Source: SZUA-430 sp036840015
Lineage (GTDB): Bacteria; Pseudomonadota; Alphaproteobacteria; Micropepsales; Micropepsaceae
Direction of reading: 5' to 3'
Length of the DNA stretch: 19,134 nt
Assembly (NCBI GenBank): GCA_036840015.1
Contig: DAISVV010000029.1
Location: 1 to 19,134, forward strand
In this document: one piece after another, positions 1-5,751 of the stretch
How the letters are laid out: the number at the start of each line of letters is the position of its first letter
How positions within the stretch are numbered: position 1 is the first letter of the stretch
Notes under the pieces: model-generated
The model's database searches: none
What the model was told of the DNA's origin: nothing
The model's input: only the letters and a program-made list of their open reading frames with translations
Translations under genes and position numbers: made by a program

Positions 1-193
1 ACCGGTAATCCTGGAGAATGCCGAGGAACTGGTCGCGCCAGTGCGCGCGCGCCTCCGCGCGTTCGGCCAGCGCCACCGCGCCAGCGACGCGCGCCCACGT
101 GTCTGCGATCGTCTCCTCGCTGGTCACCCCAGCGCCCTTGAGACGGTATTTCAGATCCCAGATCTGCCGCGAGATGTCGCCCGGGCCATTCAT
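1..193 (-). CDS. nrdJ: Adenosylcobalamin-dependent (class II) ribonucleoside-diphosphate reductase, N-terminal fragment
   Basis: This gene runs off the left edge of the window; only the first 64 codons are present. Class II reductases convert ribonucleotides to deoxyribonucleotides using adenosylcobalamin as radical source, independently of oxygen. The visible protein begins MNGPGDISRQIWDLKYRLKG, continues with a segment containing the pattern ETIADTWARVA, and ends QFLGILQDYR. The pattern 'ISRxIWDxKYRxK...(V/I)xDTWxRVAxAxA' followed by '(L)xDxR' is what I know from the N terminus of the roughly 750-residue alphaproteobacterial NrdJ family, just before its 'FLPAGRI' segment. The ATG at 193 has an AGGA at 203-206 (read on the minus strand), nine bases upstream; an in-frame GTG at 217 is an alternative start. 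The reading frame has no stop to the window edge. A LexA-type box lies 65 bp upstream. The catalytic domain is not visible, so the call rests on the N-terminal pattern only. Confidence 0.72.
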   Translation of the reverse strand, partial: MNGPGDISRQIWDLKYRLKGAGVTSEETIADTWARVAGAVALAERAEARAHWRDQFLGILQDYR

Positions 194-318
194 CGCCGAA
201 GGTCCTGCTGCCAGCACGCCTGACTTTACATGACGGTCGTGAACGTCACAATAAAGCGTTCCTGCTATGTTCATTGGCCGTCAGGCGAGGGCTCATTAAC
301 CGCGCCGCGCGCGGAAAT
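194..318. other. Intergenic region between plsC and nrdJ; nrdJ promoter region
   Basis: A 125-bp gap between the end of the plsC operon and the start of nrdJ. It is more AT-rich in its middle than the neighbouring genes. It contains the LexA-type direct repeat (258-272), a short dyad GTGA-ACG-TCAC (239-249), and on the minus strand a possible -10 hexamer TGTAAA (225-230). No convincing rho-independent terminator for the plsC operon was seen. Confidence 0.6.
258..272 (-). promoter_or_regulatory. Candidate LexA (SOS) box upstream of nrdJ
   Basis: The plus strand reads GTTCCTGCTATGTTC, an exact GTTC-N7-GTTC direct repeat; on the minus strand it is GAACATAGCAGGAAC. Alphaproteobacterial LexA is known to bind GTTC-N7-GTTC / GAAC-N7-GAAC. 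The box is the nearest such element to nrdJ, 65 bp upstream of its ATG and about 30 bp upstream of a possible -10 element. That is a position where a bound repressor could block transcription. Binding is inferred from the motif only. Confidence 0.6.
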
Positions 319-1056
319 TCAGGCAACCGCCGTCGACGCCTGCATCTGCCCTTCCTCAAGCAGCCGTCGCGTGGCTGTCTCGATGCTGGCCTCGAGGTCC
401 GCCATGACGCGCGCGCGCGCCAGCCCCGGCTGGATCGGGGGCAGGATCTCAAGCACGATCCGCCCGGGTCGCGGGCTGATGCCCTTGCGGCCCCAGAACT
501 GTCCGGAATTGAGCGCCACCGGAACGCAAGGCACGTGCAGCGATCCATAGAGGGCAGCCACCCCCGGCTTGTAGTCGGGTGCATCGCCCGGCAGCTTGCG
601 CGTGCCTTCCGGGAAGATGACGATCGGACGTCCCGCAGCGATCCGTTCGCGGGCCGTGCGGATCATGTTGCGCAGCGCCGAGGCATGGCCGTCGCGGTCG
701 ATCACGATCATCTCGCACTTGCGCGCGTACCAGCCATAGAAGGGCACGACCAGCAGTTCGCGCTTCATGACGATCGCCGGATCCGGCAGCAGGATGTGCT
801 GCGCGATCGTCTCCCACATCGACATGTGCTTGACCGCGAAGATCGCCGGACCAGCAGGCAGGTTCTCCCGCCCGCGCACTTCGAAGTCCAGCCCCACGAT
901 GTGCCGCAGGCCCCAGAAGCAGGCACGCGCCCATATCTCCATGCCATGCGCCACCACGCGCCGCGGCATGAGCAGTGCCGGCAGGTAGGCGAGGTTGATC
1001 AGGGCGGACCATGTCCAGAAGAAGAGCAGGAACAGGATGAGCCGAATGGTGGTCAC
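319..1056 (-). CDS. plsC: 1-acyl-sn-glycerol-3-phosphate acyltransferase (PlsC)
   Basis: Predicted lysophosphatidate acyltransferase: it transfers an acyl chain to the sn-2 position of lysophosphatidic acid to make phosphatidic acid at the inner face of the cytoplasmic membrane. The 245-residue protein has an N-terminal hydrophobic segment (about residues 4-30). It carries the acyltransferase motif I as His77-X4-Glu82 (KHMSMWE), with Glu in place of the usual Asp, a variant I recall from other alphaproteobacterial PlsC proteins. The phosphate-binding motif FPEGTR is at 148-153. Length is normal for the family. It is the last gene of the ftsE-ftsX-gmhB-ydcF-plsC run, 25 bp downstream of the ydcF-like stop, so it is probably co-transcribed with them. 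The catalytic His-acid pair and FPEGTR make the family assignment firm; exact acyl-donor preference cannot be read from the sequence. Confidence 0.9.
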   Translation of the reverse strand: MTTIRLILFLLFFWTWSALINLAYLPALLMPRRVVAHGMEIWARACFWGLRHIVGLDFEVRGRENLPAGPAIFAVKHMSMWETIAQHILLPDPAIVMKRELLVVPFYGWYARKCEMIVIDRDGHASALRNMIRTARERIAAGRPIVIFPEGTRKLPGDAPDYKPGVAALYGSLHVPCVPVALNSGQFWGRKGISPRPGRIVLEILPPIQPGLARARVMADLEASIETATRRLLEEGQMQASTAVA

Positions 1057-1081
1057 GAGGATCTCTTGCGTACCGGACGTG

Positions 1082-1768
1082 TCAGTTGCTGGAACTGGTC
1101 GCGAGGTCGGAGGGGGCGGGTTCGATGGTGGCCGGTTCAGGCGGGTGGGCGGCCTGCGTCCACAGGCTCGACGCCGCCGCGACCCGGGCCGTCGCCGCGA
1201 GGAACTTCATGTATTCGCCGGCAAGGACGCTCGACGTGTAGGCATCCTTCCACCAGTCATCGAGCCGGACATTGTCCGGGAAGACGGGATAGGAGATGAA
1301 TTCGATCTCGGGCTTGACCGCATGCAGTTCAAGCAGGCTGCGCGGCATGTGGTAGCTCGCCGTCACGATGATGACGCGCTTGTAGTGGTGTGTCGTGATC
1401 CATTGCGCGGCCTCGCCGGCATTGCCGATCGTGTTCTCTGCACTCCGCCCGAGGTCGACGCAGCAGGCAGCCCGGCGCGGTGCGCTGCCGGCGGCATCGA
1501 AAAGGTCGGCCCGCGTCGTCTCGGCATGAACGCCCGAAATCAGCAGCCGCTCGCCCTTGCCCCTGTCGAGCAGCGCAATCGCGGCCTGCAGCCGCCCTTC
1601 GCCCCCGGTAAGCGCGATGATGCCGTCCGCGTCGGCCGGCTCGGACGAGGCCCGCTCGAGCGACCACACCCAGACCGGAAAGCCCAGCGCGCACACGACG
1701 AACGCCGCCACGGCCAGGCGGAAGGCAAGGCCAATCAAGGCCAGCGGTCCGGAGGTGCGGCGGTCCAA
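1082..1768 (-). CDS. YdcF/ElyC/SanA-family (DUF218) membrane protein
   Basis: A DUF218 protein, the family that includes YdcF, SanA and ElyC; several members affect envelope integrity and peptidoglycan or lipid-carrier metabolism, but the chemistry is not established. From the proposed start it is 228 residues, with one transmembrane segment at about 9-37. A Rossmann-like DUF218 domain follows, with DGIIALTGGEGRL (48-60), ERLLISGV (73-80), RSAENTIGNA (108-117) and TASYHMPRS (136-144). The C-terminal tail is low-complexity Pro/Ala/Ser. I chose a TTG start at 1768 because GGAG lies about ten bases upstream and the start lies just after the upstream gene's stop codon (1773-1775). An ATG at 1819 would extend the protein back into the gmhB-like gene by 17 codons of non-conserved sequence. 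It is part of the ftsEX-plsC operon. Confidence 0.8.
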   Translation of the reverse strand: MDRRTSGPLALIGLAFRLAVAAFVVCALGFPVWVWSLERASSEPADADGIIALTGGEGRLQAAIALLDRGKGERLLISGVHAETTRADLFDAAGSAPRRAACCVDLGRSAENTIGNAGEAAQWITTHHYKRVIIVTASYHMPRSLLELHAVKPEIEFISYPVFPDNVRLDDWWKDAYTSSVLAGEYMKFLAATARVAAASSLWTQAAHPPEPATIEPAPSDLATSSSN

Positions 1769-1772
1769 GGCG

Positions 1773-2321
1773 TCAGGTCTCCTGCAGAAGGGCGTCGGTG
1801 GCCGAGTGGAGGTCATCATAGACGGCCACGGGCAAAATGTCGTCAGGCAGTCCTTTGGCCTGCAATTCTGCCCCTTTTCCCGTACGCACCAGCAGCCGGC
1901 GCACCCCGGCTGCGCGCGCGGCCTCAAGGTCACGCAACTGATCGCCGATCATGACAGCATCGCCGGGCGAAATGCGGAAATGGCGAAGCGCCTCAAGCAG
2001 CATGCCGGGCCGGGGCTTGCGCCGCTCATGGTCCGACCAGAGGGGCTCGTGGCAGGTGAGGAGCAGGTCGACATGCGCGCCCTCAGCCGCCAGCGCCGCA
2101 CGCAGCCGTTCATGGATCCGCTCCAGCATTGCGGCGCTGAGAAGTCCCTGTCCCACGCCGGACTGGTTGCTGACGATCGCCGTCTTGAGCCCCGCCCGGT
2201 TCAGCCGCGCGCAGGCAGCCGCTGCCCGCGGGATCATGACCAGTTCGCCCGGGTTCTTCACGTGGTCGGCACGATCCTCGTTCAGGACGCCGTCGCGGTC
2301 GAGCAGCACCAGCCGCGTCAT
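1773..2321 (-). CDS. HAD-IIIA phosphatase, GmhB/HisB-N-like
   Basis: A 182-residue HAD-superfamily phosphatase of the GmhB type (D-glycero-D-manno-heptose-1,7-bisphosphate 7-phosphatase) or the closely related histidinol-phosphatase domain. Seen: the nucleophile motif LLDRDGVLN with Asp8 and Asp10; motif II VSNQSGVGQG (50-59); motif III Lys102 in RRKPRPGM; motif IV MIGDQLRDLEAA with Asp127 and Asp131. The ATG at 2321 overlaps the ftsX stop as ATGA, indicating translational coupling. What is odd is the loop before motif III. GmhB normally holds a zinc ion there with a Cys/His set ending in C-x-C, but here the loop runs from Cys90-His91 to RRKP with no further Cys. The substrate is therefore uncertain and could be a heptose bisphosphate or another small phosphate ester. 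No other heptose or histidine genes are in this window. Confidence 0.8.
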   Translation of the reverse strand: MTRLVLLDRDGVLNEDRADHVKNPGELVMIPRAAAACARLNRAGLKTAIVSNQSGVGQGLLSAAMLERIHERLRAALAAEGAHVDLLLTCHEPLWSDHERRKPRPGMLLEALRHFRISPGDAVMIGDQLRDLEAARAAGVRRLLVRTGKGAELQAKGLPDDILPVAVYDDLHSATDALLQET

Positions 2322-3211
2322 TGCATGCGGCCCAGGACGCGCAAGACCGTCAGCCGCGCCGTCATCATCGCGATCAGTCCCAGACCGGCCGGCACCATGA
2401 GAAGCCAGAGATACAGCAGTGGCGAGCCTGTGATCTGCGGCAGGTACTGCCCCGCGACAGGCGTGGCACGGCTGTCCCAGAGCAGGCTGCTGCCCAGCAG
2501 CGTCAGCAACGCGATGACAAGGCCGATGGCGCCGCCCCGGATCCCGAGCCACAGGAAATGGTTCTGGAATTCCTTTGCGATGAACACGTCACGTGCGCCG
2601 ATCATGTGCACCACCTCGACAATCTCCCGATGCGTGCGCAGGCCAGCCTGCGTGGCAAACACGATGATGGCAAGCGTGGCAAGGCCGATCAGCAGCAACA
2701 TCGACCACCCGATGGCAGCAGACGAAGCCGCAAAGCCGGCCAGTTCGGCATTCCAGCGGCCATGGTCGTCAAGCTGCGCACCGGGCACCGTGTCGGCCAG
2801 CTTGCGCGCCAGCCCGTCAAGTTCGATCGGCTGCCCGGGTTTCAGTGTGACCTCGATGAGCTGCGGCGCCGGCAACTCGTCGACCAGGTTGCCTTCCCCC
2901 AGCCAGGGCGCGAGCAGCGCGTTGGCCTCCGCCCGGCTCAGCGCACGCGCCGAGAGGACACCGGGCCATTGCGTCACGAGGCTCAGGGCCTCCTTCACCT
3001 GGTCTTCGGCCGAGATCTGCGGCGAGGCCATCAACTGCACCGTGGCTGACCCCGAAAGCCCGTCCGTCCACTGCGTTGCAAGCCGGCTCAGCGTCAGGAC
3101 CCCCCCCAGCGCAAGGCATGCAAGGAAGCTCATGACCGCCACGATCGTGTGCAGCGTCGCGCCCGACGCGCTGTCAGAGGGCATCAGCCCCGCGGATGAC
3201 CGGCGGTTCAT
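2318..3211 (-). CDS. ftsX: Cell division protein FtsX (ABC transporter permease-like)
   Basis: FtsX is the membrane partner of the ATPase FtsE; the pair regulates periplasmic cell-wall hydrolases at the septum. The 297-residue protein has the FtsX layout: TM1 at about 20-42, an extracytoplasmic domain of about 115 residues, then TM2 (166-190), TM3 (220-243) and TM4 (264-286). The cytoplasmic loop after TM2 contains EIVEVVHMIGARDVFIAKEF (197-216), matching the family coupling-helix pattern '(E)I(V/E)V(L/M)(K/H)LIGAxxxFI'. Its start overlaps the ftsE stop by 4 bp (ATGA) and its stop overlaps the next gene by 4 bp, so these are translationally coupled. The sequence is more divergent than ftsE, as is usual for FtsX in alphaproteobacteria. 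Confidence 0.9.
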   Translation of the reverse strand: MNRRSSAGLMPSDSASGATLHTIVAVMSFLACLALGGVLTLSRLATQWTDGLSGSATVQLMASPQISAEDQVKEALSLVTQWPGVLSARALSRAEANALLAPWLGEGNLVDELPAPQLIEVTLKPGQPIELDGLARKLADTVPGAQLDDHGRWNAELAGFAASSAAIGWSMLLLIGLATLAIIVFATQAGLRTHREIVEVVHMIGARDVFIAKEFQNHFLWLGIRGGAIGLVIALLTLLGSSLLWDSRATPVAGQYLPQITGSPLLYLWLLMVPAGLGLIAMMTARLTVLRVLGRMQ

Positions 3212-3906
3212 GCCCGACGCGCCTCCTGCAGCAGCAGGTCCCGGGGCTTTGTCACCGTGAGCTGGCCCTCCGCAAGCCGGAAAATGCTGGTCGCCGGCAG
3301 CCGCTCGAGGATGCGCTGGTCATGCGTGGCGATCAGCACGCAGGTGCCCAGCCGGTTCAACTCGATGAACAGCCGGATGATGCGCGCGCCGATCTCCGGG
3401 TCGACATTGCCCGTAGGCTCGTCGGCCAGCAGCAGTTCGGGCTTGGCCACGACAGCGCGCGCGATCGCCACGCGCTGCTTCTCGCCGCCCGACAGGGTCG
3501 CAGGCTTGGCGTTCAGCCGGTTGCCGAGCCCCACCCACTGCAGCAGTTCCTCGACCTCCGCCCGATAGGCCCCCTCCTGCTCGCCGGTGACCCGGCGGGG
3601 CAGGGACACGTTCTCGAAGACCGACAGGTGGTCCAGCAACCGGAAGTCCTGGAACACGACGCCGATCCGGCGCCGCAGGGCGGGCAGTTCCTCCCGCGGG
3701 GTACCGGCAATGTCGCGCCCGAACATGGAAATCGACCCCCTGGAGGGCCGCTCGGCCAGGTACATCAGCTTGAGCAGCGACGACTTCCCCGCCCCTGAAG
3801 GACCTGTTAAGAGATGAAACGTGCCTTTCTCCAGCGTGAAGGAAATGTCGCGGAGCACTTCTGGCCCGAGGCCATACCGCATCCCGACATTTTCGAATCG
3901 AACCAC
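3208..3906 (-). CDS. ftsE: Cell division ATP-binding protein FtsE
   Basis: ABC-type ATPase that drives FtsX during septal cell-wall remodelling. The 232-residue protein shows Walker A GPSGAGKS (35-42), Q-loop Gln86 in VVFQDFRLL, signature LSGGE (138-142), Walker B LLLADE (158-163) followed by PTGNVDP (164-170), and the H-loop His195 in ATHD. The segment VVFQDFRLLDHLSVFENV (83-100) is characteristic of FtsE among ABC proteins. The start is a GTG at 3906 preceded by AAGGA with a six-base spacer; the second codon gives the family start MVRFENVGMRYG. It is the first gene of the minus-strand operon and diverges from the zinc-ribbon gene across a 114-bp region. Confidence 0.95.
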   Translation of the reverse strand: MVRFENVGMRYGLGPEVLRDISFTLEKGTFHLLTGPSGAGKSSLLKLMYLAERPSRGSISMFGRDIAGTPREELPALRRRIGVVFQDFRLLDHLSVFENVSLPRRVTGEQEGAYRAEVEELLQWVGLGNRLNAKPATLSGGEKQRVAIARAVVAKPELLLADEPTGNVDPEIGARIIRLFIELNRLGTCVLIATHDQRILERLPATSIFRLAEGQLTVTKPRDLLLQEARRA

Positions 3907-4020
3907 CGATTAATCCTTTTCGGTTAATGGTTTAGGAGAGGGCGCCCTGTCTGCGCCTGCTTGCGGGCGCAGAGGCGGTATGTCAGAAAAACCCGGAATC
4001 GACGCGGGCGTTGGCCTGGA
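3907..4020. promoter_or_regulatory. Divergent promoter region between ftsE and the zinc-ribbon gene
   Basis: A 114-bp non-coding spacer. The first 30 bases are AT-rich for this genome (two TTAA words at 3910-3913 and 3924-3927). There is a perfect 8-bp inverted repeat TCTGCGCC / GGCGCAGA (3950-3957 and 3966-3973, 8-base loop). I could not place a convincing -35/-10 pair for either direction. The ftsE ribosome-binding site (AAGGA on the minus strand) is at 3913-3917. Confidence 0.4.
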
Positions 4021-4815
4021 ATGATAATTACCTGCCCACGGTGCGCAACTCGCTATTTCCTTGGAGGCGGAGATATCCGCCCCCCAGGAAGACACGTGCG
4101 TTGTGCCCGCTGCCAGCACACCTGGTTCCAGGAGCCCAGTACCGATCTTCCGACACCCCTCCCGGTACCCGTCGATCAACCCGAGCCGGGAGTTCCCAGC
4201 ACCGACCGCTTCCTCATGCTCGGCCCCCCGCCGGCACCCGAGCCGGACTACGGCCCCGAACCGGAAGCCTTCACCCAGCCCTTCGACCCGAGGCCCCAGC
4301 CGGCCTACGAGCCCCTGTCTGCGCCACCCGAACAGATGGTGCCGCGCCAGCAAAGGCCCGTGCCCGATCAGGGCAGCGCGAGGTATCGCGGCATGGTGGG
4401 CCTCGTGGCAGGCGTCAGCATCCTCTCGCTGTTCCTTGTGATCTTCTTCTCGATGCCGCGCGACATCGCAAACTTCGCCCCGGCAACCGTCGGCATCTAC
4501 AACGCGCTGGGCATCGAGGTGAACAAGACAGGCTTTGATGTCGTCGCGACGCAGGGCCTCGACTACGCCAATTCGATCCCGATCATCGTCATCAAGGGCG
4601 AGCTGATCAACGTGACGGACAGCCAGCTGTCTGCCCCCAGCATTCGCATCGCCGTGCGCGACAAGCAGGGCAAGGAACTCCACAATTGGGTCGTCAGGCC
4701 CGACAAGGACAGCGTCGGCCCCCGCGGCAAGTCACCCTTCAGCGCCCGCCTCGAAAGCCCCCCGGCCGAATCCTACGACCTCGAGTTCCGTCTCGAGCCG
4801 GTGGAAGAACGCTGA
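4021..4815 (+). CDS. MJ0042-type zinc-ribbon, DUF3426-like single-pass membrane protein
   Basis: A 264-residue protein of unknown biochemical role that commonly sits beside ftsEX in alphaproteobacteria. It starts MIITCPRCATRYFLGGGDIR; Cys5-X2-Cys8 and Cys28-X2-Cys31 form the MJ0042 zinc ribbon at the N terminus. A long Pro/Glu-rich linker (about 40-117) follows, then one transmembrane segment (about 124-145). The C-terminal domain of about 110 residues ('IVIKGELINVTD...' onward) resembles DUF3426, probably extracytoplasmic with the zinc ribbon inside. An in-frame ATG exists at 3961, but the extra 20 residues are basic and precede the conserved zinc-ribbon start, so I used 4021. The stop shares one base with the next start (TGATG), implying translational coupling to hpt. 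A regulatory or sensory role is a guess. Confidence 0.85.
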   Translation: MIITCPRCATRYFLGGGDIRPPGRHVRCARCQHTWFQEPSTDLPTPLPVPVDQPEPGVPSTDRFLMLGPPPAPEPDYGPEPEAFTQPFDPRPQPAYEPLSAPPEQMVPRQQRPVPDQGSARYRGMVGLVAGVSILSLFLVIFFSMPRDIANFAPATVGIYNALGIEVNKTGFDVVATQGLDYANSIPIIVIKGELINVTDSQLSAPSIRIAVRDKQGKELHNWVVRPDKDSVGPRGKSPFSARLESPPAESYDLEFRLEPVEER

Positions 4816-5348
4816 TGCCGGAGGCAGGGCTGAAGCCTCTCTATTCGACGTCCGAAATCGCCGACCGCCTGCAGCAGATGGCAGGAACCATTGCCGGTGA
4901 AATGTCACCCGGCTTTGTAATGGTTGCCATCCTGACCGGAAGCTTCGTCTTCGCCGCCGACCTCATCCGGGCGCTCGCGGCCCAGGGTAGCGACCCTTCC
5001 GTCGACTTCATGATCCTCTCGAGCTACGGCGGGTCGACCCGCTCCTCGGGCACGGTTAACCTGCTGCGCGACACCGCGCTCGACGTGCGGGGCAGGGACG
5101 TGCTTGTCGTCGACGACATCCTCGACAGTGGCCGGACCCTGGCCTTCGCCCGGGACCACCTGCGGGCCCGGGGGGCCTCGTCAGTCCGGATCTGCGTCCT
5201 CCTCGACAAGGCCACGGCGGCGAGGGGGGAACTTTGTCACGCCGATTTTGTGGGTTTTTCGTGTCCGGACGCCTTTGTCGTAGGGTATGGCATGGATCAT
5301 GACCACAAATTCCGTGGACTGCCCCATATCGCTGTCCTATGTCAGTGA
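4815..5348 (+). CDS. hpt: Hypoxanthine phosphoribosyltransferase
   Basis: Purine salvage enzyme: hypoxanthine (or guanine) plus PRPP gives IMP (or GMP) plus pyrophosphate, in the cytoplasm. The 177-residue protein has the type I phosphoribosyltransferase PRPP-binding signature VLVVDDILDSGRT (97-109) with the two acidic residues Asp100-Asp101. The early loop AILTGSFVFAADL is at 38-50 and the flexible catalytic loop SSYGGSTRSSG at 69-79. The C-terminal purine-binding segment is VVGYGMDHDHKFRGLPHIAV (155-174). In that last segment the usual 'GYGLDY' aromatic is replaced by DHDH, which may alter base stacking. The start ATG at 4815 overlaps the previous stop. It probably forms one transcript with the zinc-ribbon gene and the CpdR-like gene 19 bp downstream. 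Confidence 0.9.
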   Translation: MPEAGLKPLYSTSEIADRLQQMAGTIAGEMSPGFVMVAILTGSFVFAADLIRALAAQGSDPSVDFMILSSYGGSTRSSGTVNLLRDTALDVRGRDVLVVDDILDSGRTLAFARDHLRARGASSVRICVLLDKATAARGELCHADFVGFSCPDAFVVGYGMDHDHKFRGLPHIAVLCQ

Positions 5349-5367
5349 CAGAAGTGGAACGTGACGG

Positions 5368-5751
5368 ATGGCAAGGATCCTGATCGCTGAGAACGAGTAT
5401 GCGCTCAGGGAATTCATCGCCCGGGGGCTCGAACAGCGCCGCCATAAGGTCACCCAGGCCCAGGACGGGTCCGAGGCCCTCGAGTGCCTGAAGACGGGCA
5501 AATTCGACCTTCTGCTGACCGACATCGACATGCCGATCATGGACGGCATTGCCCTCGCGCTGGCCGCCAGCCGGGACTACCCAAAGCTCAAGATCATCAT
5601 CATGTCCGGGCACGAGCACCAGATCGAGCGCGCGCAGGGCCTCAGCGAGATGATCTGCCGGGTGATTTCGAAGCCCTTCACCATCGCCCGGATTGGCGAG
5701 GTGGTCGACGAAGTCGTCTCCATGCGCAAGGCCGGTTCAAAACCGGCGTAG
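5368..5751 (+). CDS. cpdR: CpdR-like single-domain response regulator
   Basis: A stand-alone receiver domain (127 residues) without an output domain. In alphaproteobacteria CpdR is phosphorylated by the CckA-ChpT relay, and the unphosphorylated form acts as a ClpXP adaptor for cell-cycle protein degradation. Seen: the phospho-acceptor Asp52 in LLLTDIDMPIMDG, conserved Ser80 in IIIMSGHEHQ, and Lys102 in VISKPF. The acidic pocket near the N terminus reads AENE (7-10), so the second acidic residue is shifted or replaced by Asn9. The region after Ser80 (GHEHQIERAQGL) differs from the TGFAAVAL stretch that I associate with classical CpdR. The assignment therefore rests on size, general similarity and the hpt/zinc-ribbon neighbourhood. 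The C terminus is short and ends in Lys-Pro-Ala. The last 15 bp overlap the convergent DUF4175 gene. It could instead be a CpdR paralogue or another orphan receiver. Confidence 0.7.
   Translation: MARILIAENEYALREFIARGLEQRRHKVTQAQDGSEALECLKTGKFDLLLTDIDMPIMDGIALALAASRDYPKLKIIIMSGHEHQIERAQGLSEMICRVISKPFTIARIGEVVDEVVSMRKAGSKPA
5731..5747. terminator. Short perfect hairpin at the cpdR / DUF4175 convergent junction
   Basis: GCCGGTT-CAA-AACCGGC is a perfect 7-bp inverted repeat with a 3-base loop. It lies inside the 3' ends of two convergent genes and includes the minus-strand stop codon. There is no T-tract on either side, so it is not a textbook intrinsic terminator. It may act as a bidirectional mRNA 3'-end barrier. 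Confidence 0.4.

Noticed and set aside
274..1299. A 341-codon plus-strand frame over plsC
   Set aside because: It is antisense to plsC with its intact H-X4-E and FPEGTR motifs; the product is Arg/His/Pro-rich with no domain.
1557..3260. A 567-codon open frame on the plus strand
   Set aside because: It is entirely antisense to the ydcF, gmhB-like and ftsX genes, whose motifs are clear. Its product is low-complexity Arg/Ser/Pro-rich, as expected from GC-rich antisense frames.
3909..3930. Possible CtrA site with two TTAA words before ftsE
   Set aside because: The CtrA consensus is TTAA-N7-TTAA, and here the spacing between TTAA words is 10. Not reported as a site, although half-site binding cannot be excluded.
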